Shown one piece after another: positions 26,049 to 34,676 of a stretch of DNA of 64,000 nt; positions within the stretch are counted from its first letter, which is position 1; each line of letters opens with the position of its first letter. Origin of the DNA: Paenibacillus sp. FSL H8-0548 (lineage in GTDB: Bacteria > Bacillota > Bacilli > Paenibacillales > Paenibacillaceae); the NCBI RefSeq assembly GCF_038630985.1, contig NZ_CP152049.1, positions 686,001 through 750,000 on the forward strand, written 5' to 3'. Under the pieces are notes generated by a model, which had not been told where the DNA came from, did not search any database, and saw nothing but the letters and a program-made list of their open reading frames with translations. The translations under genes were made by a program, and so were the position numbers.

Positions 26049-27368
26049 ATGGAGCAATTTAGATTACCGAAAATTTCAATGCCTGAGCTGCCGCTGCCGC
26101 AGTCCGTTCACGATGTGCTGAAGGAAGCAGAGCAGAAGCTAGCGCACCGCCCGAAGCTGCTGCAGCTGTTCAAAAACTGCTTTCCCAATACACTGGAAAC
26201 GACGACGAAACTGATGGACGATGGCACTACCTTTGTGATCACAGGCGATATTCCTGCGATGTGGCTGCGCGATTCCGTAGAGCAAGTCATTCATTACGTT
26301 CCGCTTGCGAAGGATGATAAGGACTTGCAGCGCATCATTGGCGGTCTGATCAAGCGCCATATCGATTATATTCAAATCGATCCTTATGCGAATGCTTTTA
26401 ATGAAACGGACAATGATTGGCACTGGAATACAACGGATGAGACGGACATGTCTCCTTGGGTGTGGGAGCGCAAATTCGAGCTTGATTCCATCTGCTTCTC
26501 GATGCGCCTTGCGCATGCTTACTGGAAGGAAACAGAGCTGACAGATATTTTTGATTCCGGCTTCAAGGCAGCAATGCGCAGCATCGTTGAGCTATGGAAG
26601 ACGGAGCAGCGTCACTTCGAGCGTTCCCCATACCGTTTTATCCGTGATAACGGCATTCCGACAGACTCGCTTCGCAATGATGGCCTAGGCATGCCAATCA
26701 ACTATACCGGCATGATCTGGTCGGGCTTCCGCTCGAGCGATGATGCTTGTGATTTCCACTATAACGTGCCTGCCAATATGTTCGCGGTAGTTGCGCTGCG
26801 TCAAATGAGAGAAATAGCGGAGTGGGTATTCCGTGACATGGATTTCGTAAAGGAGCTGAAAAAGCTCGAGGATGATGTCGATCATGGCATTCAGCTGTAC
26901 GGTATTTATCAGCATCCGGAATTTGGACCTATCTATGCTTACGAGACAGATGGCTTCGGCAACTATTGCCTGATGGACGATGCAGGCACGCCCGGCTTGA
27001 TGTCGATTCCTTATCTTGGCTATACGACTGCTGATGATCAGATCTATCAAAATACGAGAAAATTTGCTCTTAGCAAGCATAACCCGTTCTACTACGAAGG
27101 CACGGCAGCGAAAGGAATCGGCAGTCCGCATACGCCGCCTGGATACATTTGGCATATGGCTTTGTCGATGCAAGGGATTACGGCAACCAGCAGCGAAGAA
27201 AAGCTGGCTTTGATTGCGATGCTGGAAGCGACTGATGCGGATACAGGATTCATGCATGAGGGCTTTCATTCGGATGATCCAACTTTGTTCACGCGCAAAT
27301 GGTTCGCATGGTCGAACAGCTTATTCGCACAGCTTGTTTATCAGGCGATGAAGGATGACATTCTATGA
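26049..27368 (+). CDS. GH125 exo-alpha-1,6-mannosidase
   Basis: A 439-residue glycoside hydrolase of family 125, which removes alpha-1,6-linked mannose with inversion. The (alpha/alpha)6-barrel signatures are clear: GDIPAMWLRDSVEQV, NETDNDWHWNTTDETDM, WSGFRSSDDACDFHYNVPAN (general-acid Asp region) and the C-terminal FMHEGFHSDDPTLFTRKWFAWSN (general-base Glu region). There is no signal peptide, so it acts in the cytoplasm on imported glycans. ATG 26049 is 8 nt from AAAGGAG, while two earlier in-frame codons are too close. Its stop overlaps the next start by 4 bp. Confidence 0.93.
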   Translation: MEQFRLPKISMPELPLPQSVHDVLKEAEQKLAHRPKLLQLFKNCFPNTLETTTKLMDDGTTFVITGDIPAMWLRDSVEQVIHYVPLAKDDKDLQRIIGGLIKRHIDYIQIDPYANAFNETDNDWHWNTTDETDMSPWVWERKFELDSICFSMRLAHAYWKETELTDIFDSGFKAAMRSIVELWKTEQRHFERSPYRFIRDNGIPTDSLRNDGLGMPINYTGMIWSGFRSSDDACDFHYNVPANMFAVVALRQMREIAEWVFRDMDFVKELKKLEDDVDHGIQLYGIYQHPEFGPIYAYETDGFGNYCLMDDAGTPGLMSIPYLGYTTADDQIYQNTRKFALSKHNPFYYEGTAAKGIGSPHTPPGYIWHMALSMQGITATSSEEKLALIAMLEATDADTGFMHEGFHSDDPTLFTRKWFAWSNSLFAQLVYQAMKDDIL

Positions 27369-30300
27369 GCATGAGCACCATTATTTTTTATGATCCGTCG
27401 TTTCCGCTGCATTCTCGCTTAAGCTCTGATTCCGAAGGGCAGCTTGTTCAAATCGGCAATGTTGTTCGTGGGAATGCTTTAGGTAAGGCGCTTCGTGATG
27501 CGGACGGAGGCTGCTTCGTAAACATGCACGCCCCCTATTTTCCTAAGGAAGCTTGGGCGGACATCTTAGCCTATCTGAAGCGCGGAGGCAGCTTGATCAA
27601 TATTGGCGGAGCTCCGTTTAAATATCCCGTTTCTAAAAATGAAGCTGGTGCATGGGAAGCGGAATCTGAGCAAACGGCTTATCACCGCGAGCTTCATATC
27701 CATGAAGTGCTGCCTGTGGATGCAGCCAAGGTTAAGAGTATGACTGCACTTTCTGACATTCCGCTGCTGCAAGGCAAGGAATCGATGTTTGAAATAGCGA
27801 ACACTTGGAATCTAGTGCCGCATGTGACAAAGACAAGCGATTTGCCTCATCAGATGGGATCGGCAGGACCGATGGACGCCCATTTGTTTCCGCTTCTAAA
27901 AGGGGTTTCTGCGGAGGGCAGAGAGGTTGCCGCTCCTGTCGTGCTTTGGGAAAATACAAAAGGTTCGTTCGCGGGTGGACGCTGGCTATTCGTAAATCAG
28001 CCGCTTACCGAACAATTCTGGCAAGGCGGAGGAGCTGAGGAGCTTCGCCGCTGGGCGGCATTTTGCAGTGAAGGGGTAACGGAGCTTTGGCTAAAGCCAA
28101 ACTATGCTTCCTTCGAGCCAGGAGAGCGGGCTATGCTGACGCTGCAAGCACAGAAGCTTAGTCGTTTTGCCTTAAAAAGCGAGAGCGCATCTGCTGTAAG
28201 CTGGAGCTTCTCTATTGTAGTTCAGCATGACAGCATACCTGAGCAGCGCTTTACCGCCAGCCTGCAAGAGGACGTTGCAAGCAAACAGATGATCGTTCGT
28301 ATTCCGGTTCCGCTTGAGCTTGTGAGCGGCTATTACAGCGTGGAATGCAAAGCGGAATCCTCTGAGGGAGAAGTTCGTTTTCTCCGTCAAGGTTTCTGGG
28401 GCTTTGACCGCGAGCTGCTTGCGGAAGGCAGCCCTGTTACAGCTGAACGCGATTATTTCATGAAGGACGGCCGGCCGATGCCGGTTGTGGGCATGACCTA
28501 CATGACCTCGGATGTGGCACGAAAGTTTTTGTTCCTGCCGAACGCTTCCGTATGGGAGCGGGATATGGCTCAAATGCGCAAAGCGGGCATTAATTGGATC
28601 AGAACCGGCATATGGACCGCTTATCGCAATGTGATGCAGGTGGACGGCCATGCTTCAGAGGAGGCGCTTCGCGCCATTGACGCATTTCTGCTCACAGCGA
28701 AGCGGAATGATTTGCAGGTAACCTTTACGTTCTTCTCCTTCACACCAGAAACGTGGGAAGGGCAAAATCCATATCTCGACCCAAGAAGCGTTGAGGCTCA
28801 GAAACGGTTTATTAGAGCGATTGTCTCCAGACATAAGCAGTCTAAGCATGTGGACTGGGATTTAATTAATGAGCCGTCCATGTTCGATCCGCCGCGTATT
28901 TTCTCTGATGGTCCAAGGTCAATGCGAGATCCATTCGAGAAGGCTGCCTATGGAGCTTGGCTGAAGGAGCGTCACGGGTCGATTGTGAGGCTGCAAAAGC
29001 TGTGGAACATGACACCGGAGCAACTGCCAAGCTTTGAAGCGGCTGTGCCGCCGGAGCCAGAGGAAATCAACTTCGACGTGCAAGATATGCACCAAGGCAA
29101 GAAAGGAACGCGCTGGCTCGATTATGTGCTGTTCTCTATGGATATGCATAATCGATGGGCGCAGGAGCTGTACGCTGCGATCAAAGAAGAATGCCCTGAC
29201 CATATGGTTACGGTTGGACAGGATGAAGCGCTGGGTGCGCAAAGGCCTTCTCCATTCTTCTACGGCGAAGCTGTTGATTATACAACCGTCCATTCGTGGT
29301 GGCTGAATGATCAGCTCGTATGGGACAGCATCTTCGCGAAGACAGCTGACAAGCCTAATCTTGTGCAGGAAACTGGCATCATGTACGTAGAGACGCCGGA
29401 TGGCCGCGCGAAACGTTCGGAGGCAGAGCTGCGAAACATGCTTGAGCGCAAATATGCTTATGCCTTTGCGACTGGCGGGGCTGGTGCGGTTCAGTGGATT
29501 TGGAACACCAACTTCTATATGGATAATGCCAATGAGTCGCATATCGGTGCGCTTCGTGCGGACGGCACGGAGAAGCCGGAGGCTGACGTGTCCTACGATT
29601 TTGGACGGTTTATGGAAGAAATCAGAGATTTGTTCAAAGGGCGGGAGCTTGAGGATACCGCTGTTATTTTCCCTTATTCGAACGATTTCTCTAATCGCAA
29701 GCTGGCGTTTGATGCAACTACGAAAGCAACGCGCGTGCTCGCGTACGAATTGAATAAACCTTTTCGCGGTGCTTCGGAATATCATCTGGAGGAGCTTGAA
29801 GCAAACCCTGTCAAGCTCATCATTGTGCCAAGTGCCCATAATATAGACGATACTGCGTTCGAGCAGCTGCTTGGTTATATTGAAAAAACGGGTGCGACGC
29901 TTCTGCTGACAGGGCCAACAGGTCTTGACGCTTACTGGCGTCCAGTTGATCGCCATGCGGAACTGTTCGGCGCAAGAGAGCTTGTGAATGTGCTCCGTGA
30001 GGAACAACTTCGTATCGGAGATCGCGTGCTGCCTGTTTCTTACGGCAACCGCCGCATTGCGCAGGTATGGAAGGAAGCCAAGGTAAGCGATGCTGAGCTT
30101 GGCAACGATCAGCTTATCGAGCTGCCGCACGGCAAAGGACGCATTATTTGGAGTCCGCTGCCGGTGGAGCTGAATGATCGTATCGAGCCGATCTCGGCAT
30201 TGTACCAATACGCACTAGCCTCCGCGGGTTGTTCGGAGGAGCTGGAGTGGGCAGCAGGTGGACAATTGCCAGGCGTCTATGGCCGCAAGCTGACTTTCGA

Positions 30301-30490
30301 AGAAGGTGCGTTGTACGTATTCGTGTCGGAGTACAGCCATAATGCAGATATTGAAGTGAAGGACCCTGTGACTGGCGTTCGATATTCTTTTGTGCTGGAA
30401 AAGGAAAGGTCTGTTCTATTCGGAGTGGATAAAGCAGGTCAGCTGTTAGCTGTCTACCGACCAAATCAAGTGAGCATAGCAGTATTATAA
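27365..30490 (+). CDS. Clan GH-A glycoside hydrolase (GH42/GH5-like), 1041 aa
   Basis: A large cytoplasmic enzyme. Residues 1 to about 240 look like a GATase/flavodoxin-type domain (FVNMHAPYFPKEAWADIL, LKRGGSLINIGG). About 240-345 is a beta-rich part. About 360-740 is a TIM barrel with acid/base Glu503 in DLINEPSM and nucleophile Glu669 in NLVQETGIMY. About 755-880 resembles the GH42 trimerisation domain (IIVPSAHNIDDTAFEQLLGYI, LLLTGPTG), and a beta-rich tail follows. The order of domains is unlike a standard GH42, so the exact family and bond are uncertain; beta-mannoside or beta-galactoside cleavage is possible. It overlaps GH125 by 4 bp (ATGA), which implies coupled translation and one pathway. 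Confidence 0.8.
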   Translation: MSMSTIIFYDPSFPLHSRLSSDSEGQLVQIGNVVRGNALGKALRDADGGCFVNMHAPYFPKEAWADILAYLKRGGSLINIGGAPFKYPVSKNEAGAWEAESEQTAYHRELHIHEVLPVDAAKVKSMTALSDIPLLQGKESMFEIANTWNLVPHVTKTSDLPHQMGSAGPMDAHLFPLLKGVSAEGREVAAPVVLWENTKGSFAGGRWLFVNQPLTEQFWQGGGAEELRRWAAFCSEGVTELWLKPNYASFEPGERAMLTLQAQKLSRFALKSESASAVSWSFSIVVQHDSIPEQRFTASLQEDVASKQMIVRIPVPLELVSGYYSVECKAESSEGEVRFLRQGFWGFDRELLAEGSPVTAERDYFMKDGRPMPVVGMTYMTSDVARKFLFLPNASVWERDMAQMRKAGINWIRTGIWTAYRNVMQVDGHASEEALRAIDAFLLTAKRNDLQVTFTFFSFTPETWEGQNPYLDPRSVEAQKRFIRAIVSRHKQSKHVDWDLINEPSMFDPPRIFSDGPRSMRDPFEKAAYGAWLKERHGSIVRLQKLWNMTPEQLPSFEAAVPPEPEEINFDVQDMHQGKKGTRWLDYVLFSMDMHNRWAQELYAAIKEECPDHMVTVGQDEALGAQRPSPFFYGEAVDYTTVHSWWLNDQLVWDSIFAKTADKPNLVQETGIMYVETPDGRAKRSEAELRNMLERKYAYAFATGGAGAVQWIWNTNFYMDNANESHIGALRADGTEKPEADVSYDFGRFMEEIRDLFKGRELEDTAVIFPYSNDFSNRKLAFDATTKATRVLAYELNKPFRGASEYHLEELEANPVKLIIVPSAHNIDDTAFEQLLGYIEKTGATLLLTGPTGLDAYWRPVDRHAELFGARELVNVLREEQLRIGDRVLPVSYGNRRIAQVWKEAKVSDAELGNDQLIELPHGKGRIIWSPLPVELNDRIEPISALYQYALASAGCSEELEWAAGGQLPGVYGRKLTFEEGALYVFVSEYSHNADIEVKDPVTGVRYSFVLEKERSVLFGVDKAGQLLAVYRPNQVSIAVL

Positions 30491-30516
30491 TGACGAACAA
30501 GAAGAGGTGTTGAACG

Positions 30517-33270
30517 ATGACCTACAAACGCACTGCCCATATTATCTCGCATACGCATTGGGATCGGGAATGGTATTTGCCTTATGAGAAGCATCATGTC
30601 TTGCTTGTGAAATTAATGGATACGCTGCTTCATACGCTTGATACCGATCCGAATTTCAAAAGCTTCTATTTGGATGGGCAAACGATCATATTAGAGGATT
30701 ATTTACAGGTACGACCGGAGAACCGGGAGCGCCTTGAGCGTTATATTAAAGAAGGCCGTATTCCAATTGGGCCTTGGTATATTTTGCAGGATGCCTTCCT
30801 GACGAGCAGTGAAGCGAATCTTCGGAATTTGCAAATCGGGCATCAAGATGCGAGCCGTTTCGGCACGATCGCGAAGGTCGGATATTTTCCGGATACGTTC
30901 GGCAATATCGGCCAAGCTCCGCAAATTTTGCAGCAGGCAGGCATTGATAATGCGGTATTCGGAAGAGGCGTTAAGCCAACTGGATTTAATAACACGGTAG
31001 CGGATTCGGATTATGAATCGTCCTTCTCCGAGCTTATTTGGGAGGGGCCGGATGGCTCCCGCGTACTGGGCGTTCTATTCGCCAACTGGTATTGCAACGG
31101 TATGGAAGTGCCAACGGATGAAGCAGCTGCCAAAGAATATTGGGAGCGCAAGCTTGTAGAAGCGGAGAAATATGCCGCTACTGGTCAGCTGCTATTCATG
31201 AACGGCTGCGACCATCAGCCGATTCAACAGGATTTGTCTGCTGCACTGGATACAGCAAGACAGCTCTTCCCGGATACGGAATTTATTCATTCTAATTTCG
31301 AGGATTACTTAGCATCTGTGAACGAATCATTGAAGCATGAGTTGTCTGTCGTGAAGGGCGAGCTTCGCAGCCAGCGGACGGACGGCTGGTCAACGCTTGT
31401 GAATACAGCCTCCGCACGCGTCTATTTGAAACAAATGAATCAGCTCGGTCAAGCTATGCTGGAGAAGGTAGCAGAGCCGCTTGCAACGCTAGCGTATTCG
31501 CTTGGGCATGAATATCCGCATCATTTGTTTACGTATGCGTGGAAAACACTCATGCAGAACCATCCGCATGACAGCATTTGCGGCTGCAGCGTGGACGAGG
31601 TTCACCGTGAGATGGTTACCCGCTTTGATAAGAGCCGGCATGTAGCGGAAGCGATTATTGATGACAGCAAAGCGGTCATTGCTGATGCAGTCGACACGAC
31701 CGTATTCGAGCAATACGGTGAGGATGCCCTTCCATTTGTCGTCTATAATACTACGGGCTGGGAGCGTAGTGGGGTCATTGAAGTCGAGCTTGACATCGCG
31801 CGTATCTATTTCCGTGATGGCTTGTCGCTTGATGAGATGAATCAGAAAATGTACAGCATTGATATAACCGGAAGAACGCTTGTTGATCATCGTGGTACAG
31901 CAATCGCTCATTCAGCTGTAGATTTGGGACTTCAGTTTGGCTATGATCTGCCGGATGATAAGTTCCGCCAGCCATATATGAGCCGCAAGGTGCGTCTGAC
32001 GCTTGAAGCAGAGCAGGTAGCAGCACTTGGTTTGGCAGCATTTGCTTATGTTCGTAACGCTAAGACAGCTGAATTGCCGCTGGTATCGCTAGTCTCAGGA
32101 GAGCATGCACTTGAGAATGAATGGGTTCGAGTTGAAGTGGAGGCTGACGGATCATTTATTCTCACCGATAAACAGAGCGGTCAAATTTACCGCGACCTTG
32201 GCGTGTATGAGAATACAGGCGATATCGGCAATGAATACATGTACAAGCAGCCAACTAACGAGCAAGCGTTGACGACGAAGGGGCTTCCAGCCAGCATTCG
32301 ACTTGTCGAGAATACGCCTTACCGTGCCGCATTCGAAATCGTGCATGAATGGGCAGTGCCTGCTTCGGCTGAGCCTTATTTCGAGATCGAGAAGCAAGAG
32401 GCGGTGTATTTCCCTAATCGGAAGTCACAGCGCACAGAGGCTACTGTTCCGCTTACGATCCGCACGGAAATTGCGATAAGCCGCTCTGGACAAGGTGTGG
32501 AATGGAAGTCTTCCTTCAACAACCAAGCGAAGGATCACCGGGTTCGTGTAGTATTCCCAACTGATCTTGAGACTTCTGTTCATCAAGCGGATTCGATCTT
32601 CGAGATTGCCACGCGCAATATCGAGCCGGCAGCCGAGTGGATCAATCCTAGCAATGCACAGCATCAGCAGGCATTCGTTGATGTGAGCGGTGAGCAAGCG
32701 GGTCTGACGGTTTCCAACCTTGGCCTAAACGAATACGAAGTATTGCGTGATGGACGCAATTCCATTGCGATCACTTTGCTTCGCTCAGTAGCCGAGCTTG
32801 GCGATTGGGGCGTGTTCCCAACGCCGGAAGCACAGTGTCTGGGAGAGCAAAGCTTCAGCCTGATTATCCTTCCGCATAACGGAGACGGCGCTGCATCCGG
32901 CGCTTACGCGCGAAGCTATCAGTTCCAGGTGCCGTGGACAGTCAGTCAGACTGGTGTCCATGCCGGCAAGCTTGCTCCAGCTTTATCCTTGTTCGATTGG
33001 AAGGGCGCGGGACTTGCGTTTTCCTCAATAAAGGTAAATGAGCAATCGGGTGATTTCATGCTTAGATGGTTTAATATGAAGCCTGATGAGACGGAGCTGA
33101 AGCTTTCCCAGGCTGCTGCTATATCACTCGAGCAATCCTACAAAAGCAATGTGCTGGAGCAGGAAGTGAAAGGACTTGTCCTAAATGGACAATCATCTCT
33201 GCAAGTGGCGGTTGGGCCTTGCGAGATTTTGACTGTAGGCATTAAGGGTCCTAGAGGCAGCGCATCATGA
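30517..33270 (+). CDS. GH38 alpha-mannosidase (MngB-like)
   Basis: A 917-residue retaining alpha-mannosidase of family 38 without a signal peptide. Metal-binding residues are in SHTHWDREW (His12/His14/Asp16), the nucleophile Asp126 is in YFPDTFGNIGQ, and the third metal-site region is NHPHDSICGCSVDEVH. The C-terminal beta-sandwich region of the family is complete (ESFSLIILPHNGDG-like). Bacterial MngB-type enzymes cleave alpha-mannosides such as mannosylglycerate or small mannose oligomers. With GH125 it can strip alpha-mannose chains. It is the last gene of the operon, with GAAGAGGTG upstream of the ATG. Confidence 0.93.
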   Translation: MTYKRTAHIISHTHWDREWYLPYEKHHVLLVKLMDTLLHTLDTDPNFKSFYLDGQTIILEDYLQVRPENRERLERYIKEGRIPIGPWYILQDAFLTSSEANLRNLQIGHQDASRFGTIAKVGYFPDTFGNIGQAPQILQQAGIDNAVFGRGVKPTGFNNTVADSDYESSFSELIWEGPDGSRVLGVLFANWYCNGMEVPTDEAAAKEYWERKLVEAEKYAATGQLLFMNGCDHQPIQQDLSAALDTARQLFPDTEFIHSNFEDYLASVNESLKHELSVVKGELRSQRTDGWSTLVNTASARVYLKQMNQLGQAMLEKVAEPLATLAYSLGHEYPHHLFTYAWKTLMQNHPHDSICGCSVDEVHREMVTRFDKSRHVAEAIIDDSKAVIADAVDTTVFEQYGEDALPFVVYNTTGWERSGVIEVELDIARIYFRDGLSLDEMNQKMYSIDITGRTLVDHRGTAIAHSAVDLGLQFGYDLPDDKFRQPYMSRKVRLTLEAEQVAALGLAAFAYVRNAKTAELPLVSLVSGEHALENEWVRVEVEADGSFILTDKQSGQIYRDLGVYENTGDIGNEYMYKQPTNEQALTTKGLPASIRLVENTPYRAAFEIVHEWAVPASAEPYFEIEKQEAVYFPNRKSQRTEATVPLTIRTEIAISRSGQGVEWKSSFNNQAKDHRVRVVFPTDLETSVHQADSIFEIATRNIEPAAEWINPSNAQHQQAFVDVSGEQAGLTVSNLGLNEYEVLRDGRNSIAITLLRSVAELGDWGVFPTPEAQCLGEQSFSLIILPHNGDGAASGAYARSYQFQVPWTVSQTGVHAGKLAPALSLFDWKGAGLAFSSIKVNEQSGDFMLRWFNMKPDETELKLSQAAAISLEQSYKSNVLEQEVKGLVLNGQSSLQVAVGPCEILTVGIKGPRGSAS

Positions 33271-33311
33271 TTTAATATCTGATGAATGGCAGTATATTTA
33301 TAATGGTAAGG

Positions 33312-33340
33312 AGAGGTGTCTATTAGACACCTCTTTTTTT
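33312..33340 (+). terminator. Terminator of the module B operon
   Basis: AGAGGTGTC pairs with GACACCTCT around a short loop, followed by TTTTTTT. Confidence 0.93.
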
Positions 33341-33342
33341 AA

Positions 33343-33688
33343 TTTATAGGAAACTATGCATTCTGCGAACCTGTTGATAACGATGCTGCGCCAGCAGCCG
33401 GAGAGGGGATAACGAAAGCTAACGGAAGCCAGAGACGCTAAAGTTCGATTTTTGGTTAGAATCACATTTTAACGGAAGTGAGAGACGCTATTACGCAGAA
33501 ATGAAGCGATATCGTGTATATTTGGTACAAATAGAGGCCCGTGTTTCCGTTACAATCTTGAAACGAACAATAAAGGCGATATAGCGTCTCTGATTTCCGT
33601 TAGAAGTGTGAGCTGACGCATCTGCGATTTCCAATCACCCGGAAATGTGAGCTGACGCATCTGCGATTTCCAATCACCCGCAAGGGTC
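33343..33688. repeat. Interspersed repeat R1, copy B (about 345 bp)
   Basis: It starts TTATAGGAAACT a few bases after the terminator T-tract and ends CCCGCAAGGGTCAT. The core occurs directly at 33421-33440 and 33471-33490 and inverted at 33583-33602. It aligns with copy A over its whole length and adds an internal duplication: a 35-bp segment (TGTGAGCTGACGCATCTGCG...) is present twice, at 33607-33641 and 33646-33680. Confidence 0.9.
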
Positions 33689-34139
33689 ATCAGAATGATC
33701 TACTCGCGCAGCGACCAAAACGTAAATGTAATCAAGGAGCTGAGCAGTTACTTTAGCGTTCTTTCTCCGGTTCTTAGATTGGCTGTGCTAGCTCGATGGG
33801 TTCAGCGCTATAGGAAGAGGCTGCGTTGCAGTTTGTACAACGTAATCGACGTTGCCAGCCAGCCTAACTAGGGCACGTACACTGTAGTTTGTGCAATAGA
33901 ATGCCTATTCTAAGGTGATATTCGTTGGTTTGGAGCTCATTCTAGTGCAATATTACAATGTAGCCGTCTGAAACAGCACTCATGTGAGGTTTCCATTGTA
34001 ATAAGTGCAGTGTAGGTGCTGCTCCTTCATCTAGCGAAGACTTTAGTGCTTTGCTTCCATAATCAAACATTGTTATCGTTGATTTTAAAGCCAAACACGG
34101 TATTCGTACGTCTAATGAATAGAAGAGACAAAGAAGCAG
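33689..34139. other. Gene-free leader of the ECF sigma operon
   Basis: No ORF. Words GCAGTTTGTACAA (about 33830) and GTAGTTTGTGCAA (about 33880) resemble CTGCAGTTTGTCCA near 53.74 kb. CGTCTAA (34109-34115), 25 bp before the sigma gene start, matches the usual -10 of ECF-type promoters, but the matching -35 (TGAAAC) is poor, so autoregulation is only a guess. Confidence 0.35.
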
Positions 34140-34676
34140 GTGAGATTAATTGATAAGCTGGTGAAAAAAGCGCAGAAGGGCGACACCGATGCCTTTACCC
34201 GGTTGTTTGTCCAAAATGAAGCCGATATTTATCGCATCGCATTCGTTTATGTTCGTCATGAGCAGGATGCCTTGGACGTGGTGCAGGAGACAGCGTACCG
34301 ATCATTTAAGGGCATAGCTGCTTTGAAGAAGCCGGCCTATTTCAAGACATGGATCATCCGGATTGCGATTAGCAGCGCCATTGATCTGCTAAGAAGGCGT
34401 AATAAGATCACGCCTATGGAGGATAGCAAAGGGGCTCACTATCATACTACCGCTGTAGAGGAGAATGTGGTCACCGTTTCGCTGTCTCTGCAGCCAATTC
34501 TGGATTTGCTGGATGAGGAGGAGAAAGGTGTCATCCTGCTTCGTTATTATAAGGATTACACCATTCGAGAGGTGTCGGAAATATTGAATATTCCGCTGGG
34601 GACAGCGAAAACCTTATTGTACCGGGCGCTAAGCAAGCTGCGGACCTTCGTAAGGGAGGAGGACTATTATGAATGA
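34140..34676 (+). CDS. ECF-type RNA polymerase sigma factor
   Basis: A 178-residue sigma-70 family protein of the extracytoplasmic-function class. Region 2 is about 15-85 (AFTRLFVQNEADIYRIAFVY, then DALDVVQETAYRSFKGI and FKTWIIRIAISSAIDLLRRR). Region 4 is about 112-170 (LDLLDEEEKGVILLRYYKDY and REVSEILNIPLGTAKTLLYR). Regions 1 and 3 are absent, as expected. The GTG start has only a weak ribosome site (AAGAAGCAG). The next gene overlaps by 8 bp and encodes a membrane protein, the classical position of an anti-sigma factor. Confidence 0.9.
   Translation: MRLIDKLVKKAQKGDTDAFTRLFVQNEADIYRIAFVYVRHEQDALDVVQETAYRSFKGIAALKKPAYFKTWIIRIAISSAIDLLRRRNKITPMEDSKGAHYHTTAVEENVVTVSLSLQPILDLLDEEEKGVILLRYYKDYTIREVSEILNIPLGTAKTLLYRALSKLRTFVREEDYYE

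Noticed and set aside
26685..27269. 194-codon minus-strand ORF in the GH125 gene
   Set aside because: Antisense shadow of a well-supported GH125 coding sequence.
28919..30208. 429-codon minus-strand ORF
   Set aside because: Lies wholly inside the clan GH-A glycosidase gene on the other strand; basic, Cys/His/Arg-rich composition typical of an antisense shadow.
33689..34139. Riboswitch before the ECF sigma gene
   Set aside because: No conserved aptamer pattern or terminator/antiterminator pair could be drawn.
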